In this document: piece after piece, positions 45,328 to 54,017 of the stretch | Layout of the letters: each line of letters starts with the position of its first letter | Numbering within the stretch: the first letter of the stretch is position 1 | NCBI RefSeq assembly: GCF_019837165.1 | Contig: NZ_JAGYHC010000001.1 | Coordinates: 806,001-870,000 of the forward strand | DNA: 64,000 bases | Reading direction: 5' to 3' | Source: Virgibacillus sp. NKC19-3 | Lineage (GTDB): Bacteria > Bacillota > Bacilli > Bacillales > Amphibacillaceae | Notes under the pieces: generated by a model | Seen by the model: the letters and a program-made list of their open reading frames with translations, nothing else | Told to the model about the DNA's origin: nothing | The model's database searches: none | Program-made: the position numbers and the translations under genes

Positions 45328-46281
45328 TTATTGTCCCGCCACATCTCTTTTCGTGAAAAACACCCAGGATAAGATCATAAATACAACATAATACACAATT
45401 AAAACGGTAATGGAAAAACCTAATGTCATATCCTCAATCCATGGTGTATTCCCACTTGCATATTGACTTAGGTCTGTATTGGCAAACAGAATATATTTCG
45501 CCCATTCATACTCCGCGAAAGCCTGAACAATGATGTTTCCGCCCATCATGAGGAAAACGCCTATTCCAATAGCCAGTGCGCTACTGCGGAAAATGGACGA
45601 AATCATAAAGGCGAATGTAGCCATCATGACTAAATTAACCAGACCATAGCCATATTCAGAGACGATCTCTCCAATGACAGATACATATGCAAACCCATCA
45701 CTTTGCGACTGTACAGCATAAGGATTCATCCCTTCGATACCGAAGAACAAGGCACCGCTAACCCAGGAAAATACTAAAACAAAAAGAAGGGTAAACAATG
45801 CAAATAACAAGACGGAAACATATTTGGACGCTAAAATTTTCGTCCGTGATATGGGTCGAATCAGTAGTAATTTAATCGTCCCCCATTTAAATTCATTGGC
45901 TACAATTCCCGCTGCAACAATAATCGTCAATAAGCTGACAACGGAAAGCAGCCCCTCGTTTTCCTGAACATACTGCCATGCCCCGTACCCGGTAGGCTGG
46001 ATATCATGTTCCAAATGGTAGTTATTTTTTTCTATTTCATTTGAATTGACTGCCGTATATATGTCGTCTTCTTCCATTTGCTGTTGCATCTCTTCATTTT
46101 CTTCCTGCAGAATCTCACGCCAATTGTCGTTTGCATAATCGCCATCTACATCACCAAATGCGCTGGTTATAGCTGCTCCGCCAATGATTAATCCCGCTAA
46201 AATAATATACATAACCCAAGTAGACTTCTGGATGAACATTTTTGTTATTTCGTTATAAACAAGCTTAAAAAAGTTACTCAA
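45328..46281 (-). CDS. ABC-2 type transporter permease
   Basis: A 317-residue exporter permease with six predicted helices. A large acidic extracytoplasmic loop (about residues 45-100, rich in Glu and Gln) separates helix 1 from helix 2. VANEFKWGTIKLLLIRPISRTKI is the typical ABC-2 cytoplasmic segment before helix 3. TTG 46281 overlaps the end of the ATPase gene by 8 bp, and GGGGAG lies 6 bases upstream, so I choose it over an upstream TTG. The substrate is unknown; such pairs often export peptides or give antibiotic resistance. Confidence 0.85.
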   Translation of the reverse strand: MSNFFKLVYNEITKMFIQKSTWVMYIILAGLIIGGAAITSAFGDVDGDYANDNWREILQEENEEMQQQMEEDDIYTAVNSNEIEKNNYHLEHDIQPTGYGAWQYVQENEGLLSVVSLLTIIVAAGIVANEFKWGTIKLLLIRPISRTKILASKYVSVLLFALFTLLFVLVFSWVSGALFFGIEGMNPYAVQSQSDGFAYVSVIGEIVSEYGYGLVNLVMMATFAFMISSIFRSSALAIGIGVFLMMGGNIIVQAFAEYEWAKYILFANTDLSQYASGNTPWIEDMTLGFSITVLIVYYVVFMILSWVFFTKRDVAGQ

Positions 46282-47197
46282 TAGTATTCTCCCCAATCAG
46301 ATCAAAGAATTTATCCTCTAATGTTGCCTTTGAGACACCTACTTGATACACGGATATTTTATGCTTTACAAGGGTTTGAATGATCATCGGGATTTTTGCT
46401 TTCTCCAATTGAAAGGAGAGTGAATGGTTGGTGCGCTCCGTATCGATTTCGTGTTCTGATTGTAAGACATCCATTGCCTTTTCAACAGGGGTTACCTCCA
46501 ATGTCACTTGGCTTAAACGTTGATCGGAATCTGTTGCGTCATTTACATATTCGGTCGCAACGAGTTCCCCGTTTTGGATGATTCCAATCCGGTCACACAT
46601 CAATTCAATTTCAGATAAGAGATGACTCGAGATAATAACGGCAACGTCTGCCTCTGATGCCAAGCGACGGATATATTGGCGAATTTCCTTAATCCCAGCA
46701 GGGTCAAGGCCGTTCGTCGGTTCGTCCAAAATTAGCACAGATGGGTTGTGCAGGAGAGCCTGAGCGATACCTAAGCGTTGCCGCATGCCTAAGGAATATC
46801 TTCCTGCTTTTTCTTTTATTGCTTTTTCCAGACCTACTAAGGCGACCACCTCATCTACCCGTTCCTTAGTTACTCCAGGGGTCATTCGGGCGTAATGGGC
46901 TAAGTTCTGTGCTCCGGTCATAAATGGATACATCTCCGGGTTCTCCACGATCGCTCCAACTTCTCGAATCGCCTTTTTAAAATCACTTTTTATACTGTTA
47001 CCTAAAATCCGAACATCCCCACCGGATAACTTCATTAAACCGACCATCATTCGAATTGTCGTTGTTTTACCAGCCCCATTTGGCCCAATAAAGCCAAAGA
47101 CCTCACCTTTGTTAATGGTAAAGGACAATCCTTTAATAATTTCTTTTTGGCCAATTGTCTTCTTGACATCAATCAATTCCATGGCTGTTTCTGACAT
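46274..47197 (-). CDS. ABC transporter ATP-binding protein (CcmA/BcrA type)
   Basis: A 307-residue ATPase. Walker A GPNGAGKTT is near residue 38, signature YSLGMRQRLGIAQAL near 135, Walker B VLILDEPTNGLDP near 155 and the switch His in SSHLLSE near 190. A C-terminal extension of about 85 residues is typical for drug and peptide exporters. GGAGGTATT precedes the ATG. It is translationally coupled to the permease. Confidence 0.92.
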   Translation of the reverse strand: MSETAMELIDVKKTIGQKEIIKGLSFTINKGEVFGFIGPNGAGKTTTIRMMVGLMKLSGGDVRILGNSIKSDFKKAIREVGAIVENPEMYPFMTGAQNLAHYARMTPGVTKERVDEVVALVGLEKAIKEKAGRYSLGMRQRLGIAQALLHNPSVLILDEPTNGLDPAGIKEIRQYIRRLASEADVAVIISSHLLSEIELMCDRIGIIQNGELVATEYVNDATDSDQRLSQVTLEVTPVEKAMDVLQSEHEIDTERTNHSLSFQLEKAKIPMIIQTLVKHKISVYQVGVSKATLEDKFFDLIGENTIE

Positions 47198-47343
47198 ATA
47201 TGTAATACCTCCACTTTTTCAAATCCACTTTTACATATGCATGAAATTATAGAAATGTTTCATACATTTTCCATCGTACCATAACGATAAGCAAAAAAAA
47301 TCCCCACATTTTAAATTTATGTGGGAACAAAATTGGTATACTA

Positions 47344-47772
47344 TTATGCTTCAATAACCGTTTTGGGTTTTCGGGCAAGGCACATAATACCGGCGATTAT
47401 GTAGAAAACACCGCTCATAATTCCAAATATAATTCCAAAGACAAAAAAGCCAATCACTGCGGATGCGAGGAAAATAATTCCTGCTACTTTTGGACGTTTA
47501 TTTCCTTTTAAGAATATCATTGCAATGATGCCTAAAATAATAGCAATAATAGAAAAGACAAGCATCATGGTTCCGCCGCTTCCCATAACTTCTATGACCT
47601 CATTAAACTCCTCTGCTGAAATCTCGCCTCCTTGCTGCGGGGCTTCTTCCAGAGACTCTTGCAGTAACGCTTCATTATTTTGTAGCCAAATCATTGCACC
47701 GCCAATTATACCGAGAAAGCCATAAACAAGGGCTCCGATAATCCCTAATACAATTTCACCTGTACGTTTCAA
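47344..47772 (-). CDS. DUF4064 family membrane protein
   Basis: A 142-residue protein with four membrane helices; helices 1 and 2 are split by an acidic outside loop. It matches DUF4064 (start KRTGEIVLGIIGALVYG, end CLARKPK). The start is TTG at 47772 with GGGAGGG 8 bases upstream. The function is unknown. It stands alone upstream of a hairpin-free AT-rich gap before the ABC operon. Confidence 0.8.
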   Translation of the reverse strand: MKRTGEIVLGIIGALVYGFLGIIGGAMIWLQNNEALLQESLEEAPQQGGEISAEEFNEVIEVMGSGGTMMLVFSIIAIILGIIAMIFLKGNKRPKVAGIIFLASAVIGFFVFGIIFGIMSGVFYIIAGIMCLARKPKTVIEA

Positions 47773-47896
47773 AAGTAAATCCCTCCCTTTAACATAACAA
47801 AATTAACCAAACCAATCCTAAGTATAATATACATAGGTGCACTTTTCAAAACATTTTTTGGATTGAAGTGACAGGCACCACCCGAATTTTTTCGAA

Positions 47897-47929
47897 TAAA
47901 AACACCTCGCCGTATGCGGGCAAGGTGTT
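47897..47929 (-). terminator. Terminator of the YfhE-like gene
   Basis: AACACCTCGCC (47901-47911) pairs with GGCAAGGTGTT (47919-47929), with one mismatch. On the minus strand it is followed by five T. Confidence 0.75.
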
Positions 47930-47943
47930 AATATATCATGTTA

Positions 47944-48102
47944 TTATTTGAGCAAATCGGGGTTTTCCCGTTTTGCTTCTCTAACTTTTGGCTTACGGTA
48001 GCCACCAGCCATGTCAGCTTGTTTAAATTCCTTCGCATAATGTACTTCCTGTGCGTCAGAAAGAACCCTATTATCTGTTGGTTGATATTGTGTTTTTGGC
48101 AT
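47944..48102 (-). CDS. Small YfhE-like protein
   Basis: A 52-residue hydrophilic protein with MPKTQYQPTDNRVLSDAQEV, then HYAKEFKQADMAGGYRKPK. The second half resembles the short YfhE family (AQEV...EFKxADxxGGYRKPK) of unknown function. AAAGGA lies 8 bases before ATG 48102; ATG 48108 is too close. A terminator follows directly. Confidence 0.6.
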   Translation of the reverse strand: MPKTQYQPTDNRVLSDAQEVHYAKEFKQADMAGGYRKPKVREAKRENPDLLK

Positions 48103-48266
48103 TGTCATTATCCTTTCATCTAATAAGTTTCGTTCTATTATATCTGTTCCCGAATATGTTAAATTAAAACATGCTTGCATTTTTAATATAAAATACAGGC
48201 ATATTTTGATATAATAAAATCTATGTTTATAATAATCGCTGATTACATAAGGGAGAATGGAGAGCT

Positions 48267-49082
48267 ATGGAATGGAAAAATATTTATCGTGGTATCCTCA
48301 TGGGGGCAAGTGATGTCATTCCGGGAGTAAGCGGAGGGACGATCGCTGTTTTACTCGGTATTTACGATCGGTTGATTGCTGCGATTAATGGCTTTTTAAG
48401 TAAAGATTGGAAAAAGCAATTAGGGTTTCTAATTCCTCTAGGCATTGGTATGGTAATTGCCATATTTTCATTGGCAAACGCCATTGAATGGTTGTTTGAC
48501 CATTATCCGGGGCCAACGCAATTTTTCTTCCTTGGGTTGATTCTTGGTGTTTTGCCATATTTATTTCATAAAGCGGATGCCAAGCACTCGTTCAAATGGA
48601 AGCATGTTGTTTGTTTAATCATCGCTGTTGCCGCCATTGCATTCTTAGGTTTTTTCAACCCGAATGAGGGGGATGTTATTGAAAATGTTACCGGATCTAC
48701 CTATGTTTTGCTATTCTTTTCAGGGTTTATCGCTAGCAGTGCGATGATTGTACCGGGAATTAGCGGATCATTTATGCTATTGCTGCTTGGTGTTTATTCT
48801 ACAGTCATTTCTGCTTTAAGCAATTTACAGCTTGGTATTATTATCGTTACAGGTATTGGCATTGCTTGTGGCTTTGCAGTGATGAGTAAAATTATTCACT
48901 ACTTCTTAACGCATCATTACACAGGTACATTTGCCATTATTATTGGACTGGTTATTGGATCCATTTTCGTCGTGTTTCCAGGCTGGCCAATGAGTACATC
49001 GTTATTATTGCTCAGTGTTGTAACATTTGCGGCAGGACTCTTGGTCGCATATATTCTGGGAAGAGTGGAGTATCAGGAGTAA
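48267..49082 (+). CDS. popT: DUF368 membrane protein, PopT-type polyprenyl-phosphate translocase
   Basis: A 271-residue protein with about nine helices. The two DUF368 motifs are present: GASDVIPGVSGGTIAVLLGIYDR at the N-terminus and SSAMIVPGISGSFMLLLLG in the middle. They form an inverted pair. Members of DUF368 have been shown to recycle undecaprenyl phosphate across the membrane for wall synthesis. The family is certain; function in this host is transferred. AAGGGAGAA lies upstream of the ATG. It is likely co-transcribed with the thioredoxin-like gene 73 bp downstream. Confidence 0.88.
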   Translation: MEWKNIYRGILMGASDVIPGVSGGTIAVLLGIYDRLIAAINGFLSKDWKKQLGFLIPLGIGMVIAIFSLANAIEWLFDHYPGPTQFFFLGLILGVLPYLFHKADAKHSFKWKHVVCLIIAVAAIAFLGFFNPNEGDVIENVTGSTYVLLFFSGFIASSAMIVPGISGSFMLLLLGVYSTVISALSNLQLGIIIVTGIGIACGFAVMSKIIHYFLTHHYTGTFAIIIGLVIGSIFVVFPGWPMSTSLLLLSVVTFAAGLLVAYILGRVEYQE

Positions 49083-49155
49083 GCAAACCGCAAGACATCC
49101 GTGAAAAAAATCAGTACAATAAGATATAGAAGCTTAAAAAGGGGGGATTAGTGAA

Positions 49156-49476
49156 ATGGAATCTATAAATACAGTAGAGCAGTTCAATGATATTATTAGC
49201 AGCGAAGAACCAGTAATCGTTAAATTTTTTGCGGACTGGTGCCCGGATTGTAAGCGAATGGATATGTTTATCGGAGACGTTATGGAGGAGTTTACCAATT
49301 ACAACTGGTATGAGGTCAATAGCGATGAAGTACAAGGTCTTGCTGAAAAATATGAAGTCATGGGGATTCCAAGCATTTTAATTTTTAAGAATGGGGAGAA
49401 GCTGGCACATCAGCATAGTGCCGATACGAAGACACCGGAATCTGTATCGGAATTTCTCCATCAGCAATTAGCCTGA
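49156..49476 (+). CDS. ytpP: Thioredoxin-like protein, YtpP type
   Basis: A 106-residue thioredoxin fold with the active-site motif WCPDC (about residues 30-34) and the cis-Pro in GIPSILIF. The FADWCPDCKRMDMFIGD stretch is typical of B. subtilis YtpP, linked to bacillithiol redox control. It has no signal and is cytosolic. AAGGGGGGA precedes the ATG. Confidence 0.9.
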   Translation: MESINTVEQFNDIISSEEPVIVKFFADWCPDCKRMDMFIGDVMEEFTNYNWYEVNSDEVQGLAEKYEVMGIPSILIFKNGEKLAHQHSADTKTPESVSEFLHQQLA

Positions 49477-49485
49477 AGTTCGTAC

Positions 49486-49521
49486 AACGATCATTCCACC
49501 TGAGTGGATGATCGTTTTTTT
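49486..49521 (+). terminator. Terminator of ytpP
   Basis: AACGATCATTCCAC (49486-49499) and GTGGATGATCGTT (49504-49516) form a long stem with one bulge, followed by T. Confidence 0.85.
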
Positions 49522-49557
49522 AATACCATGGCCATCCGCGTCTTTTCCGCGTCTTTG

Positions 49558-50187
49558 TTATCTCAATTCAAAGTCCAGTTTTTCATTATTTTCTAAATGT
49601 AATATCCCGTTTATCAGCTTTACGTTTCCATCAACCGCATCGAGCTGATAGATATGCTTAACTAGTTCCCGGTCTTTTACTCCAAAGAAAATGGAACGTA
49701 AATGCTGCTTATTGAGGACACGCTCATCCTGTGGCATATTTTTTCCCTCGCTCCATTCGATTAAAAAAGGAATTCCGATGTCCGGTTCAGGAAATAACAT
49801 TCGCCATTGTAACGTCGATCCATCAGGCTTATGCCTGCTGCCTGGGATCGGTCCGGTGTACGCTATTTGCTCCGCGTCAAAATGTTCGATGTAGTGGTCC
49901 ATATTCTTCGTGCGTAATGCAAACTGGATGACACCTTCATGGTTATTACGCAATGCGGAGGCAACCTGCTGGATTAATGGATTCGCTGATTTTTCCGCAA
50001 GTACTTCATCAAAAATTCCAATCCACTCAATATAGCATTCGTTTTCAAAATAGGCCAGGTAATTGTATGTCCCCCAGTTGTCGTGTTTGCCTCCCTGGAT
50101 GGTTGTTACTTGATAGTGTTGTCCAAAATCTTCAGCCGCTTGTGACGGATCTTTTGCTGCGATAACAACGTGGTCAATAGCTAGCAT
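49558..50187 (-). CDS. VOC superfamily (glyoxalase-like) protein
   Basis: A 209-residue protein: MLAIDHVVIAAKDP is the typical first beta-alpha-beta module, with His near residue 6 as a metal ligand candidate. GTYNYLAYFENECYIEWIGI and FPEPDIGIPFLIEWSE give further glyoxalase-like motifs. The reaction is unknown. AAGGAGGAGG on the minus strand sets the start at 50187; a 13-codon upstream extension is unlikely. Confidence 0.8.
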   Translation of the reverse strand: MLAIDHVVIAAKDPSQAAEDFGQHYQVTTIQGGKHDNWGTYNYLAYFENECYIEWIGIFDEVLAEKSANPLIQQVASALRNNHEGVIQFALRTKNMDHYIEHFDAEQIAYTGPIPGSRHKPDGSTLQWRMLFPEPDIGIPFLIEWSEGKNMPQDERVLNKQHLRSIFFGVKDRELVKHIYQLDAVDGNVKLINGILHLENNEKLDFELR

Positions 50188-50218
50188 GAAATCCCTCCTC
50201 CTTAAATTAATTCTTCCA

Positions 50219-50305
50219 TTATTCAACCAGCTTGTCCTCTACAATAGTATAAGCAACAATAATAAAGCCAATCACAAATAAGAACCATGATAATTTACGG
50301 ATCAT
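50219..50305 (-). CDS. Putative 28-residue membrane peptide
   Basis: A short frame with one clear membrane helix: MIRKLSWFLFVIGFIIVAY, then TIVEDKLVE. It has a positive N-terminus and an acidic C-terminus, as many small bacterial membrane proteins do. A weak GGGGAAAAG lies upstream of the ATG. It sits between the LPXTG gene terminator and the VOC gene. It matches no family I know; coding is likely from its amphipathic pattern but not proven. Confidence 0.45.
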   Translation of the reverse strand: MIRKLSWFLFVIGFIIVAYTIVEDKLVE

Positions 50306-50329
50306 CGGCTTTTCCCCGTGACAATAAGG

Positions 50330-50362
50330 GAAAAGGCAGACGATATGATCATCTGCCTTATG
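50330..50362 (-). terminator. Terminator of the LPXTG protein gene
   Basis: On the minus strand AAGGCAGA and TCTGCCTT enclose a short loop with a further pairing GAT/ATC. Four T follow. Confidence 0.7.
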
Positions 50363-50389
50363 GTTTTCCTGTTGCATACCGTTTTCTAT

Positions 50390-51571
50390 TTATTTAGCTT
50401 GATGGCCTTTTTTCTTGCGTGTAAATAATCCAGCAGTACCAGCCATTAAAGCCATAAATCCTCCTAACAGCCAGTTAAACGTAGAGGTAGCCGTTTGGGG
50501 TAGCTCGCCGCCCTCACCATTATCATTATCATCGGACTCAACAGCTGTAGAAGAATTTTCATCTTCGTCTTCATCTTCATCTTCATCGTTACTGCCAGGT
50601 TCTTTGCCGTCATCGGAGTTATCGTCTCCGTTGTTACCTTCGCTGTCATCGGAGTTATCGTCTCCGTTGTTGCCTTCGCTGTCATCGGAGTTATCGCCTC
50701 CGTTGTTACCTTCGCCGTCATCGGAGTTATCGTCTCCGTTGTTACCTTCGCTGTCATCGGAGTTATCGTCTCCGTTGTTACCTTCGCTGTCATCGGAGTT
50801 ATCGTCTCCGTTGTTACCTTCATCATCACCATCGCCAGGATCCACTTCACTATTTTCTGCTGTAAAGCTTATTGTATCTGCATTATCAACATTATTGAGA
50901 TCCACATTATCTGAAGCCACTAATGCAGTTTGGAAGGTATATTCCCCATTTGGAATGGGATACTTCCCTTCTTGTTGGACTGGAACCGAAAAACTAATAT
51001 TATGAACACTAACAAATCCATTATCCTGCAGGAAGTTATAAAGATCGAATTCAATACTATTTGTTGCTTGATTTACAGTAATATACTCCGCTTCAGGATG
51101 CTCAACTGTCTCACTAGTAATAGCAAAATCATTATTATCTTCATCGTACGCCGTGCCAGTCATCGAAAAATTGCTATTATTATATCCATTTTTAAGTCCT
51201 TCTAAAAGGAATGGGTCCTCTGCTATGTAGCTCATTTCATCCGGTAATTTAAAAACATAATTTAATGCATCATAGCTACCTATATCAATTTGGGAACCTA
51301 CAGCATTATTATGAAAAGCATAATTGGTAAACCCTTGATCTTCAAAATATACTGATTGGCCAAAGGCTTGATCATCAGGTTCCAAGATATTATCTACTGC
51401 TGCATGCACGACGGTAGTCCCGAACGTATCTTGTATTGCTTCATTACTAAGTACATTTGGTGCAACCGGCACACTAAGCGCAATCGTTGCTGCCATGGTT
51501 AGTCCAGCTATATTCTTGACATAGCGTTTTCGATTTTGGCTCATCCTTGTTTCATAATAATTTGCTTTCAT
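50390..51571 (-). CDS. LPXTG-anchored surface protein with acidic repeats
   Basis: A 393-residue wall protein. It has an N-terminal signal peptide (about residues 1-48, with YVKNIAGLTMAATIALS), a folded domain of about 190 residues, six 12-residue repeats (EGNNGDDNSDDS type), an Asp/Glu run and the sorting signal LPQTA, a hydrophobic stretch and RKKK at the end. A sortase should link the threonine to the wall. The folded domain is not one I recognise; the spacing loosely recalls beta-sandwich ligand-binding domains. The repeats are 36-bp units at about 50606-50823. AAAGGTGG precedes ATG 51571. It is divergent from a two-component system. Confidence 0.85.
   Translation of the reverse strand: MKANYYETRMSQNRKRYVKNIAGLTMAATIALSVPVAPNVLSNEAIQDTFGTTVVHAAVDNILEPDDQAFGQSVYFEDQGFTNYAFHNNAVGSQIDIGSYDALNYVFKLPDEMSYIAEDPFLLEGLKNGYNNSNFSMTGTAYDEDNNDFAITSETVEHPEAEYITVNQATNSIEFDLYNFLQDNGFVSVHNISFSVPVQQEGKYPIPNGEYTFQTALVASDNVDLNNVDNADTISFTAENSEVDPGDGDDEGNNGDDNSDDSEGNNGDDNSDDSEGNNGDDNSDDGEGNNGGDNSDDSEGNNGDDNSDDSEGNNGDDNSDDGKEPGSNDEDEDEDEDENSSTAVESDDNDNGEGGELPQTATSTFNWLLGGFMALMAGTAGLFTRKKKGHQAK
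50606..50823. repeat. 36-bp coding tandem repeat, six units
   Basis: Six copies of a 36-bp unit encode EGNNGDDNSDDS-like repeats in the LPXTG protein, with single-base changes (Ser/Gly, Asp/Gly). They form a flexible acidic stalk and a site prone to length variation. Confidence 0.85.
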
Positions 51572-51602
51572 CAAATATCTACCACCTTTACAAAAATATA
51601 AA

Positions 51603-51644
51603 AACTAGTTAAATAGTCTCAATAACTAGATAAATAGTTTTAAT
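51603..51644. promoter_or_regulatory. Two 21-bp direct repeats upstream of the LPXTG gene
   Basis: AACTAGTTAAATAGTCTCAA-T (51603-51623) is followed directly by AACTAGATAAATAGTTTTAA-T (51624-51644). Each half contains an ACTA...TAGT dyad. Tandem sites two helical turns apart suit an OmpR-type regulator, and such a regulator is encoded just across the gap. Confidence 0.5.
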
Positions 51645-51882
51645 AACGTGATTCTACTAACATAGGAAAATTTTGTCAACCAAAAAACGGGAAATAGTAT
51701 GTTAGTTTGACAGTTTATTTATTACACTGGAGAGCGTTCACTCGAATAAATTCGTTCAGATTGATGTGGAGGACTAAGCGTGACATGTCATTATGCAAAA
51801 ATAAAATAGATACTTCTCTAATTTTTAATCCCTTCATGATATAGTATGGTAAAGAAGAACTTATATAAAGCAGGTGGAGAAC

Positions 51883-52575
51883 ATGGAGCAGCCAGCTATA
51901 TTAATCGTAGAAGACGAGCGAAAATTAAGCAGGGTTTTACAACTGGAGCTTGATTATGAAAATTATAAAACGGAAATTGCAGATAATGGAAATGACGCCC
52001 TTCGTTTGATGGAGGAGAGCCATTGGGATTTAGTATTGCTTGATATTATGCTCCCCGGCTTGAGCGGGTTGGAAGTTTTACGAAGGATAAGACGGACAGA
52101 TGATAGCACACCCATTATTTTGTTAACAGCCCGTGATGCGGTCCATGATAAAGTGAGCGGCCTGGATTTAGGTGCCAATGATTATGTCACAAAGCCATTT
52201 CAAATTGAGGAACTCCTCGCTCGCATCAGAGTACATCTCAGGAAACCCATTACACAAAAAAATAACGGACATCATTTAACACACGGTGATTTACAAGTCG
52301 ATTTAAATGCCCATGAAGTGCAGCGGGAAAATCGGGAAATTGAGCTTACCCCACGTGAGTTCGACCTGCTTGTATACTTGTTGAAAAATAAAAATATCGT
52401 TCTCACCAGGGATCAACTTATCGAAAACGTTTGGGGCTTTGATTATTTTGGTGACACGAATGTTGTGGACGTTTATATTCGTTATCTACGCCAGAAAATT
52501 GATAAGGGCTACGATCAAGCCTACATCCAAACCGTTCGCGGTGTCGGTTATACCATAAAGGATCTGGTCCAATGA
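51883..52575 (+). CDS. OmpR-family response regulator (YkoG/ArlR-like)
   Basis: A 230-residue regulator. The receiver has the acidic pocket EDE, phospho-acceptor Asp54 (LLDIMLPG) and Lys in YVTKPFQIEELLAR; a winged helix DNA-binding domain follows (about 135-228, ending RGVGYTIKD). The combination with a kinase and a PepSY protein matches B. subtilis ykoG-ykoH-ykoJ and staphylococcal ArlR. GGTGGAG precedes ATG 51883; a GTG at 51874 is part of that site. Its stop overlaps the kinase start by ATGA. Confidence 0.88.
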   Translation: MEQPAILIVEDERKLSRVLQLELDYENYKTEIADNGNDALRLMEESHWDLVLLDIMLPGLSGLEVLRRIRRTDDSTPIILLTARDAVHDKVSGLDLGANDYVTKPFQIEELLARIRVHLRKPITQKNNGHHLTHGDLQVDLNAHEVQRENREIELTPREFDLLVYLLKNKNIVLTRDQLIENVWGFDYFGDTNVVDVYIRYLRQKIDKGYDQAYIQTVRGVGYTIKDLVQ

Positions 52576-53939
52576 AACTGCGGACGAAAATCCAACTGTT
52601 TTCAAGTTTGTTTATGTTGGTGCTCATTCTATTGGTCAATACATCCATTTATTACTTGTTTTACAACATAACTGCTGACAGTGAACTGGAGCAATTAGCT
52701 GCCCAAACCAACACGATTGCAGAAACACTTAGTTCCAATCCGGATATACCAACAAGCGACTTATTAGATGCTTACCTGCCGACAGATGGGATGATTCGTG
52801 TCATTGGAGAAGATGGGAACTTGGTGGTCCCGGAACTAAAGAAGCCAACGATACCCAGTGAAATTGCCTATGAATTTTCCGTAAATGAAGAGCAAACCAT
52901 TGTGGCACAAGAACAGGAAGCAGATGTTGCTATCATTTCCAAACCGATCATTTGGCATAATGGGGATATCGTAACATTGCAGGTTTCCAATCACCTACTA
53001 GCACTTGATGAAACGATGACAACCCTATTTTACGTATTGGTTGTAGCATCCATCATTATGCTTATCCCGTTGATTATAGCTGGGATTGTCTTAAGCAGAT
53101 TTTTACTTCGTCCGATTCAAGCACTCACGCAGACGATGAAAGACAATACCAGACATGCCAATTGGAAGAAGATTGATGTGGGGAATCGTTCCCGGGATGA
53201 GCTTTATGAGATGGAAAAGACATTCAATGAAATGATTGATTATTTAAAGGATAATTTTGAGAAGCAAGAAGTATTTGTCTCCGATGCCTCTCATGAACTC
53301 AAAACACCTATTTCGATTGTAAAAAGCTATGCACAATTGCTAGAGCGAAGAGGTGAAGCAAATCCGGAATTAATAAATGAATCTGTGGAGGCGATTGATG
53401 CTGAAGCGGATCGTATGCAGAAATTGGTGGAGCAGATGTTGTCCCTTGCCAAAAATAAAACAGAAGCAGCAATGCAACAGGTGGATTTGATCCTGTTGAG
53501 TGAGGAAACCATTGCAACTTTTAAAGGTGCGTACGCACGGGACATTCATTTGGAGAAGCAGCTTACGGAAGTAGTTGTAAATGGGAATCCGAATCAACTG
53601 CAGCAAGTGGTCTATATCTTAATTGATAACGCATTAAAATATAGTCAGGAGACTATTGAAGTCGCCATTTCAGCACGAAATAATGAGGCTATTTTGCAGG
53701 TAACGGATTATGGCCAGGGCATTTCAGAACAAGAACAAGCGCGTATCTTTGACCGCTTTTACCGTATTGATAAAGCAAGAAGCAGGGATACAGGTGGAAC
53801 CGGGCTTGGTTTAGCTATTGCAAAATCCCTTGCTGAGGCTCATCACGGTAGGTTAATTGTAACAAGTGACGTTGGGGAAGGCTCTACGTTTACGCTAACC
53901 TTGCCACTTGTGCAGGGAAATGAACCGTATTCTCATTAA
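52572..53939 (+). CDS. Sensor histidine kinase (YkoH/ArlS-like)
   Basis: A 455-residue kinase with two membrane helices (about 10-33 and 152-178) around an extracytoplasmic sensor, a HAMP domain, HisKA with His241 (SDASHELKTPIS) and HATPase_c (VYILIDNALKYS, DYGQGISEQEQ, GGTGLGLAIAKS). It should phosphorylate the regulator encoded in front. The signal is unknown; the PepSY protein downstream and the divergent wall protein hint at the cell envelope. Confidence 0.88.
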   Translation: MKLRTKIQLFSSLFMLVLILLVNTSIYYLFYNITADSELEQLAAQTNTIAETLSSNPDIPTSDLLDAYLPTDGMIRVIGEDGNLVVPELKKPTIPSEIAYEFSVNEEQTIVAQEQEADVAIISKPIIWHNGDIVTLQVSNHLLALDETMTTLFYVLVVASIIMLIPLIIAGIVLSRFLLRPIQALTQTMKDNTRHANWKKIDVGNRSRDELYEMEKTFNEMIDYLKDNFEKQEVFVSDASHELKTPISIVKSYAQLLERRGEANPELINESVEAIDAEADRMQKLVEQMLSLAKNKTEAAMQQVDLILLSEETIATFKGAYARDIHLEKQLTEVVVNGNPNQLQQVVYILIDNALKYSQETIEVAISARNNEAILQVTDYGQGISEQEQARIFDRFYRIDKARSRDTGGTGLGLAIAKSLAEAHHGRLIVTSDVGEGSTFTLTLPLVQGNEPYSH

Positions 53940-54017
53940 ATTCTAATCTTACTCACATGATTCCTTCATTCTCCGGGGATATGATGGGAAGTAATAACAA
54001 CCAAGGAGGAAAAAGAA

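Noticed and set aside
50415-51005. Plus-strand Ser/Leu-rich frame
   Set aside because: Shadow of the acidic repeats of the LPXTG gene on the other strand.
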